Positions 5,527 to 8,592 of a stretch of 8,592 nucleotides of DNA are shown here, piece by piece. A program made the position numbers and the translations under genes. Source of the DNA: Clostridiales bacterium UBA8153 (GTDB lineage: Bacteria; Bacillota; Sulfobacillia; UBA8153); assembly GCA_003449495.1 (NCBI GenBank), contig DMHJ01000122.1:1-8592 (forward strand), given 5' to 3'. Each line of letters begins with the position of its first letter. Position 1 is the stretch's first letter. Under the pieces are notes generated by a model, which saw only the letters and a list, made by a program, of their open reading frames with translations, was not told the origin of the DNA and ran no database searches.

Positions 5527-7434
5527 TTACAGCGGCAAGCCGGCCTTAGGCAAAAGCTCGGCCGCCAACTCCTGAACGCCCAGGCGGCCCCGGTCTCCCC
5601 CGCCTCGCTCGCGTACGGAGACGCTTTGGCTTTCCATTTCCCGGTCGCCCACCACCAACATGTAGGGGACCTTCTGCACTTCGTGCCAGCGGATCTTGAA
5701 GCCCACCTTTTCATTGCGCAGGTCGACCTCTACCCGGATCCCGGCCCCCTTGAGAGCTGCCAGCACCTCCTGGGCATAGCCGGCGTGACGCTGGGCGATG
5801 GGGATGACCACTGCCTGCACGGGAGCCAACCATAGCGGGAAGGCCCCGGCATAGTGCTCGATGAGGCCGCCGAAGAAGCGCTCCATGGAGCCGAGCACGG
5901 TACGGTGAATCATCACCGGCCGGTGCAATGTGCCGTCTTCGCCCATATAGCCGAGGTCGAAGCGTTCGGGCAGATTGAAGTCCACCTGGATGGTAGGGCC
6001 CTGCCAACCGCGTCCCAGGCTGTCTTTGAGGGTGATGTCGATCTTGGGACCGTAGAACTGCGCCTCCCCCTCGCCCACCACGTAATCCAGGTTCTTGCGG
6101 CGTAAGGCCCCCAGCAGGGCACCCTCCGCCTGTTCCCACACGCGGTCGTCGCCGATGTACTTGTCCCGGCGCTCCGGATCACGCACCGACAGCATCACGT
6201 CGTAGGAGTGGTACCCGAAGGTCTTCATCATGAATTCGGCCAGGTCCACCACGCCCACCAGCTCATCTTCCAGCTGATCCGGACGGCAGAAGAGGTGGGC
6301 ATCGTCCTGGGTGAACCCGCGCACCCGTAGTAGGCCGTGGAGGGCACCGGACCTTTCGTAACGGTAGACGGTACCCAGCTCTGCCCAGCGCAGAGGCAGC
6401 TCCCGGTAGCTGCGGGTCTGAGTCTGGTAGATCAGGATGTGAAACGGGCAATTCATGGGCTTGAGCAGGTATTCGGCTTCGTCGATCTTCACGGGCGAGT
6501 ACATGCTGTCTTTGTACCAGCTCCAGTGCCCGCTGGTCTTCCACAAATCCACCTTGGCAATGTGCGGTGAGTACAAAATGTCGTAGCCCCGTTCGCGGTG
6601 CACCTTGCGCCAGAAATCCTCGATGAGCTGGCGTACCAGGGCACCTCGCGGGTGCCAGAACACCAGCCCGGCCCCGCCTTCTTCATGCATGCTGTACAGG
6701 TCCAGCTCACGACCCAAGCGCCGGTGGTCCCGGCGTTTCTGCTCCTCCAGGTTGAACAGATGCTTCTCCAAGTCCTCGGCTCGTTCGAAGGCCGTTCCAT
6801 ATACCCGCTGAAGCATAGGGCACCGCTCATCGCCCCGCCAGTACGCTCCCGCCGTAGTCAGCAGCTTGAAAGCCCCTAGACGACCGGTGGAGGGCAGGTG
6901 AGGACCGGCACACAAGTCGAGGAAGTCGCCCTGCCGGTAGCAGCTGATGGCAACGTCTTCAGGCAGGTCCTCAATGAGCTCGACCTTGTAGGGCTCATCT
7001 GCCAGGCGGAAGTGCTCGATAGCCTGGTCCCGCTGCATGATCTGCCGCTGGATGGGCCAGTCTTCCGCGACGATGCGGGCCATCTCCTGCTCGATAGCCG
7101 CTAGGTCCTCGGGGGTAAACGGCCTGGCGACCTCGAAGTCGTAATAGAAGCCGTCCTCAATGGCCGGACCGATGGCCAGCTTCACACCGGGAAACAACCG
7201 CCTCACGGCATGGGCCAGCACGTGGGAAGCCGTGTGCCGGTAGACCTCCCGTCCTGCAGGCGTACAGAAGTCGAGGAGTTCCAGAGAGGTGTCCTCCTTG
7301 ACGGGTTCATCCAGGCCTACCAGTCTGCCGCCCATCCGGCCGGCCAGCGCGCGCAAGCCCAGCTGGGCTGCCACTTGCCCAACCGGAGTCCCGGCGGGCA
7401 CCTCCAGCTGGCGACCGTCTACGGTTACCATCAT
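5527..7434 (-). CDS. thrS: Threonyl-tRNA synthetase
   Basis: 635 residues, the normal length for the four-domain bacterial enzyme, which activates threonine with ATP, charges tRNA-Thr and edits Ser-tRNA-Thr. The TGS domain is at about 1-62. The editing domain follows, with HTASH (67-71) and CAGPH (175-179), the four conserved metal-type residues. The class II core (about 245-530) carries the zinc ligands that bind substrate threonine: C329 in MNCPFH, H380 in GFTQDDAH and H510 in MIHRTVLGSMERF. Motif 2 is VYRYERSGALHGLLRVRG. The anticodon-binding domain runs from about 535 (WLAPVQAVVIPI) to the end. The start ATG at 7434 has AAGGAGGG 6-7 bases upstream. The gene has its own promoter and a tRNA-Thr T-box leader. 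It is intact, unlike the neighbouring ytxC. Confidence 0.98.
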   Translation of the reverse strand: MMVTVDGRQLEVPAGTPVGQVAAQLGLRALAGRMGGRLVGLDEPVKEDTSLELLDFCTPAGREVYRHTASHVLAHAVRRLFPGVKLAIGPAIEDGFYYDFEVARPFTPEDLAAIEQEMARIVAEDWPIQRQIMQRDQAIEHFRLADEPYKVELIEDLPEDVAISCYRQGDFLDLCAGPHLPSTGRLGAFKLLTTAGAYWRGDERCPMLQRVYGTAFERAEDLEKHLFNLEEQKRRDHRRLGRELDLYSMHEEGGAGLVFWHPRGALVRQLIEDFWRKVHRERGYDILYSPHIAKVDLWKTSGHWSWYKDSMYSPVKIDEAEYLLKPMNCPFHILIYQTQTRSYRELPLRWAELGTVYRYERSGALHGLLRVRGFTQDDAHLFCRPDQLEDELVGVVDLAEFMMKTFGYHSYDVMLSVRDPERRDKYIGDDRVWEQAEGALLGALRRKNLDYVVGEGEAQFYGPKIDITLKDSLGRGWQGPTIQVDFNLPERFDLGYMGEDGTLHRPVMIHRTVLGSMERFFGGLIEHYAGAFPLWLAPVQAVVIPIAQRHAGYAQEVLAALKGAGIRVEVDLRNEKVGFKIRWHEVQKVPYMLVVGDREMESQSVSVRERGGGDRGRLGVQELAAELLPKAGLPL

Positions 7435-7454
7435 CGTAAGCCCTCCTTACTGAA

Positions 7455-7489
7455 GACAAAACTCCGTCGCCGGCTTGGGACGGAGTTTT
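7455..7489 (-). terminator. Intrinsic terminator of the thrS T-box leader
   Basis: AAAACUCCGUC (7489-7479) pairs perfectly over 11 bp with GACGGAGUUUU (7468-7458) around a 10-nt loop, followed by GUCUU. The 5' arm contains CCGUCCCA, which also forms the 3' side of the T-box antiterminator, so the terminator forms only when tRNA-Thr is charged. Confidence 0.9.
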
Positions 7490-7700
7490 AGGCCGTGGTT
7501 CCACCCAGATTGCCCGGCTTAGCCGGGCCACTCAGTGCTCGCTAACGCCGAGTCGCGCGTCTCTGCTTGGGGGATCACCCTTAACAGAGCTGCTCCGGGA
7601 CGGTGTTCCCTACGCTGCCAGCCGGGAGGCTTCCAGCCTCGACCTCCCTCTCTGCTGCCCAGAAGCGTAGCTACTCTCCCCATCATCGCCTTACCGGTTT
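7458..7700 (-). ncRNA. T-box leader (tRNA-Thr sensing) of thrS
   Basis: A complete canonical T-box. The core UGGGUGGAACCACGG lies at 7507-7493: UGGG pairs with CCCA (7479-7476) and ACGG with CCGU (7483-7480), leaving the 7-nt bulge UGGAACC that binds the tRNA acceptor end. Stem I begins with GAUGAUGGGGAGAGUAG near 7687-7671. CUACGCU (7670-7664) pairs with AGCGUAG (7616-7610), and the apex contains AGAGAG and GGCUGGAAGCC. The specifier segment GGGAACACCG has ACC at 7604-7602, a threonine codon agreeing with the gene. GCCCGGC-UAA-GCCGGGC at 7528-7512 is stem III. Confidence 0.96.
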
Positions 7701-7706
7701 GGTGCC

Positions 7707-7736
7707 ATTCTACATCCGGCGCCTTCAGGCTGTCAA
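7707..7736 (-). promoter_or_regulatory. Sigma-A-type promoter of thrS
   Basis: A consensus TTGACA at 7736-7731 and TAGAAT (one mismatch) at 7712-7707 are spaced by 18 bases. The predicted start near 7700 lies just before stem I of the T-box, consistent with a compact leader. Confidence 0.87.
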
Positions 7737-7921
7737 GTGTTCCGCTGCGCACACGCATTCCCGGTGCCATCGTGCCCGCGTCTCAGGTGAAACCCCGCCG
7801 CCCTTGAGCAAGTCAGCGGCAGACACTGGGTACTGAAGCCGGCGTTTTGGGCCAAGGAGCCGGTCACCGGCAGGATGGCCATGCGTACGGCACGCACAAC
7901 CCGGGAACGTGAGACCTCCTA
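7737..7921 (-). other. Intergenic spacer between ytxC remnant and thrS promoter
   Basis: About 185 bases without a recognised gene. It holds a 13-base near-palindrome, GCCGGTCACCGGC at 7859-7871, with no poly-U tail and no known partner. An AGGAGG immediately follows the tandem TGA-TAG stops of the ytxC remnant, but no plausible start codon follows at normal distance. Confidence 0.4.
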
Positions 7922-8592
7922 TCAGACTTGGGGCCGCTGGGCCGGGCCGCCCTCTTCCACCCGTCCGCAGGCGCACAACTGGCACCCCTTGCAGACTGGC
8001 AGGCGTTCGGCAGAATGCTGATGAGTGTTTCTAAGCTGGGCGGCTTCTGCGTGGCAGCTCCCATGTGAATGGTGACCAACCTGGGGGCAAGGGTGATGAG
8101 CGAGCTCACCGGCAAGTCCTCATAGCCCATGTCTCCCTCCATCAGCTGGATGATACCTTCGTCCAAGTGGTCGCTAGGCAGTGGCTGGTTCTCCTTGTCG
8201 ATCAGCCGGCAGATTCCGTTGGACGACACGAGAACGTGGACTGCCTCAATGCGGGACTCCTGCATTTCGATGAAATAACGCAGTGGCCGTATGAACTCCT
8301 TATACTCCCTCCCCATGAGGTATTCGTCTACGGCACGATCCATAGCGTCCTCCAGCTCTTCGAGCTAGTCGCGAAGGCGAAAGCTGACACAACCTTCCAG
8401 CACGACTTCATCATGGCGTTCCAAAAACTCCAGCAACCTGGAGAGGATCCGGAGCCGGGGGTCGGCATGGGATGCCGTTCCCTCGGCGTCAGTTATGGAC
8501 CTGACGACCGCGGCACATACCGCCTCCAGCTCGTCCTGACCAAAGCGGTTATAGCTTTCCCTCACCAGCCTGCGGACGTGAGCCTTTCTCCA
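7922..8592 (-). pseudogene. ytxC: YtxC-family sporulation protein, broken by an amber codon and a frameshift
   Basis: The gene enters from the right edge, so its N-terminus is not seen. Upstream part: ELEAVCAAVV, then RLRILSRLLEFLERHD and VVLEGCVSFRLRD, followed by TAG at 8367-8365. The same frame resumes with LEELEDAMDRAVDEYLMGREYKEFIRPLRYFIEMQE, VHVLVSSNGICRLIDKENQPL and LPVSSLITLAPRLVTIHM. In related proteins RLxDY continues unbroken, so TAG replaces what is normally tyrosine. After about 8066 the frame loses resemblance, but the -1 frame gives AAQLRNTHQ...ERLPVCKGCQLC, the cysteine-rich family end, and stops at 7924-7922 (TGA, then TAG). Both breaks are seen directly; the gene loss is inferred. 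The function of YtxC is poorly known. The family is linked to endospore formers, and ytxC next to thrS is ancestral synteny. A sequencing error remains possible. Confidence 0.85.

Noticed and set aside
7859..7871. GCCGGTCACCGGC near-palindrome as an operator
   Set aside because: A single 13-base GC-rich palindrome about 120 bases upstream of the promoter, with no second copy in the window. Chance is likely.
7733..7897. 54-codon GTG frame after the ytxC remnant
   Set aside because: The AGGAGG is too far upstream (about 17 bases), the product resembles no family, and it runs into the thrS promoter.
8365..8367. Pyrrolysine or suppressed amber in ytxC
   Set aside because: The later frameshift shows the gene is broken anyway, and no pyl gene is visible here. 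It is kept only as a low-priority check.
1..8592. CRISPR arrays, insertion sequences, tRNA genes, phage or defence systems
   Set aside because: No repeat-spacer pattern, transposase, tRNA-like cloverleaf or defence-type protein could be seen. The window is a core translation region.

Overview
The window is a GC-rich piece of a Gram-positive (Firmicutes) chromosome, most likely a spore-forming or formerly spore-forming clostridial lineage. The evidence is two tRNA-sensing T-box leaders, an L20-type leader in front of infC-rpmI-rplT, a Ktr potassium transporter, a RlmP/YsgA-type rRNA methyltransferase directly before pheS, and a YtxC-family sporulation gene before thrS. The order ytxC, thrS, infC, rpmI, rplT, rlmP, pheS resembles Bacillus and Clostridia; genus cannot be named from the sequence alone. 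Every gene I can support lies on the minus strand, so it reads from right to left.

Right to left: (1) 7922-8592, a ytxC gene entering from outside the window and broken by an in-frame amber codon and a frameshift. (2) 7458-7736, a sigma-A-like promoter and a full T-box leader with threonine specifier ACC, controlling thrS (5527-7434). (3) 5256-5428, a second good promoter and a structured leader ending in an intrinsic terminator, compatible with the L20 autoregulatory leader, in front of infC (AUC start), rpmI (GUG) and rplT (GUG). (4) With only a 17-base gap the same transcript appears to continue into ktrB (UUG start), ktrA and an rlmP-like SpoU methyltransferase (1223-4046). (5) 761-1156, a third promoter, an unusual 5'-terminal hairpin and a T-box leader with phenylalanine specifier UUC, controlling pheS, which runs off the left edge (1-743).

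The genes form a translation block: two aminoacyl-tRNA synthetases each controlled by charging of its own tRNA, initiation factor IF3, two large-subunit proteins and a 23S rRNA modification enzyme. A K+ uptake system sits inside the ribosomal-protein operon. There is no CRISPR array, insertion sequence, tRNA, rRNA or phage signal. The gene-free stretches longer than 300 bases (744-1222 and 7435-7921) are mostly the two T-box leaders. The points most worth a second look are the decayed ytxC, the extra 5' hairpin of the pheS leader, the run of four non-AUG starts beginning with infC, and the potassium transporter under apparent L20-leader control. I see no wholly new gene system in this window.
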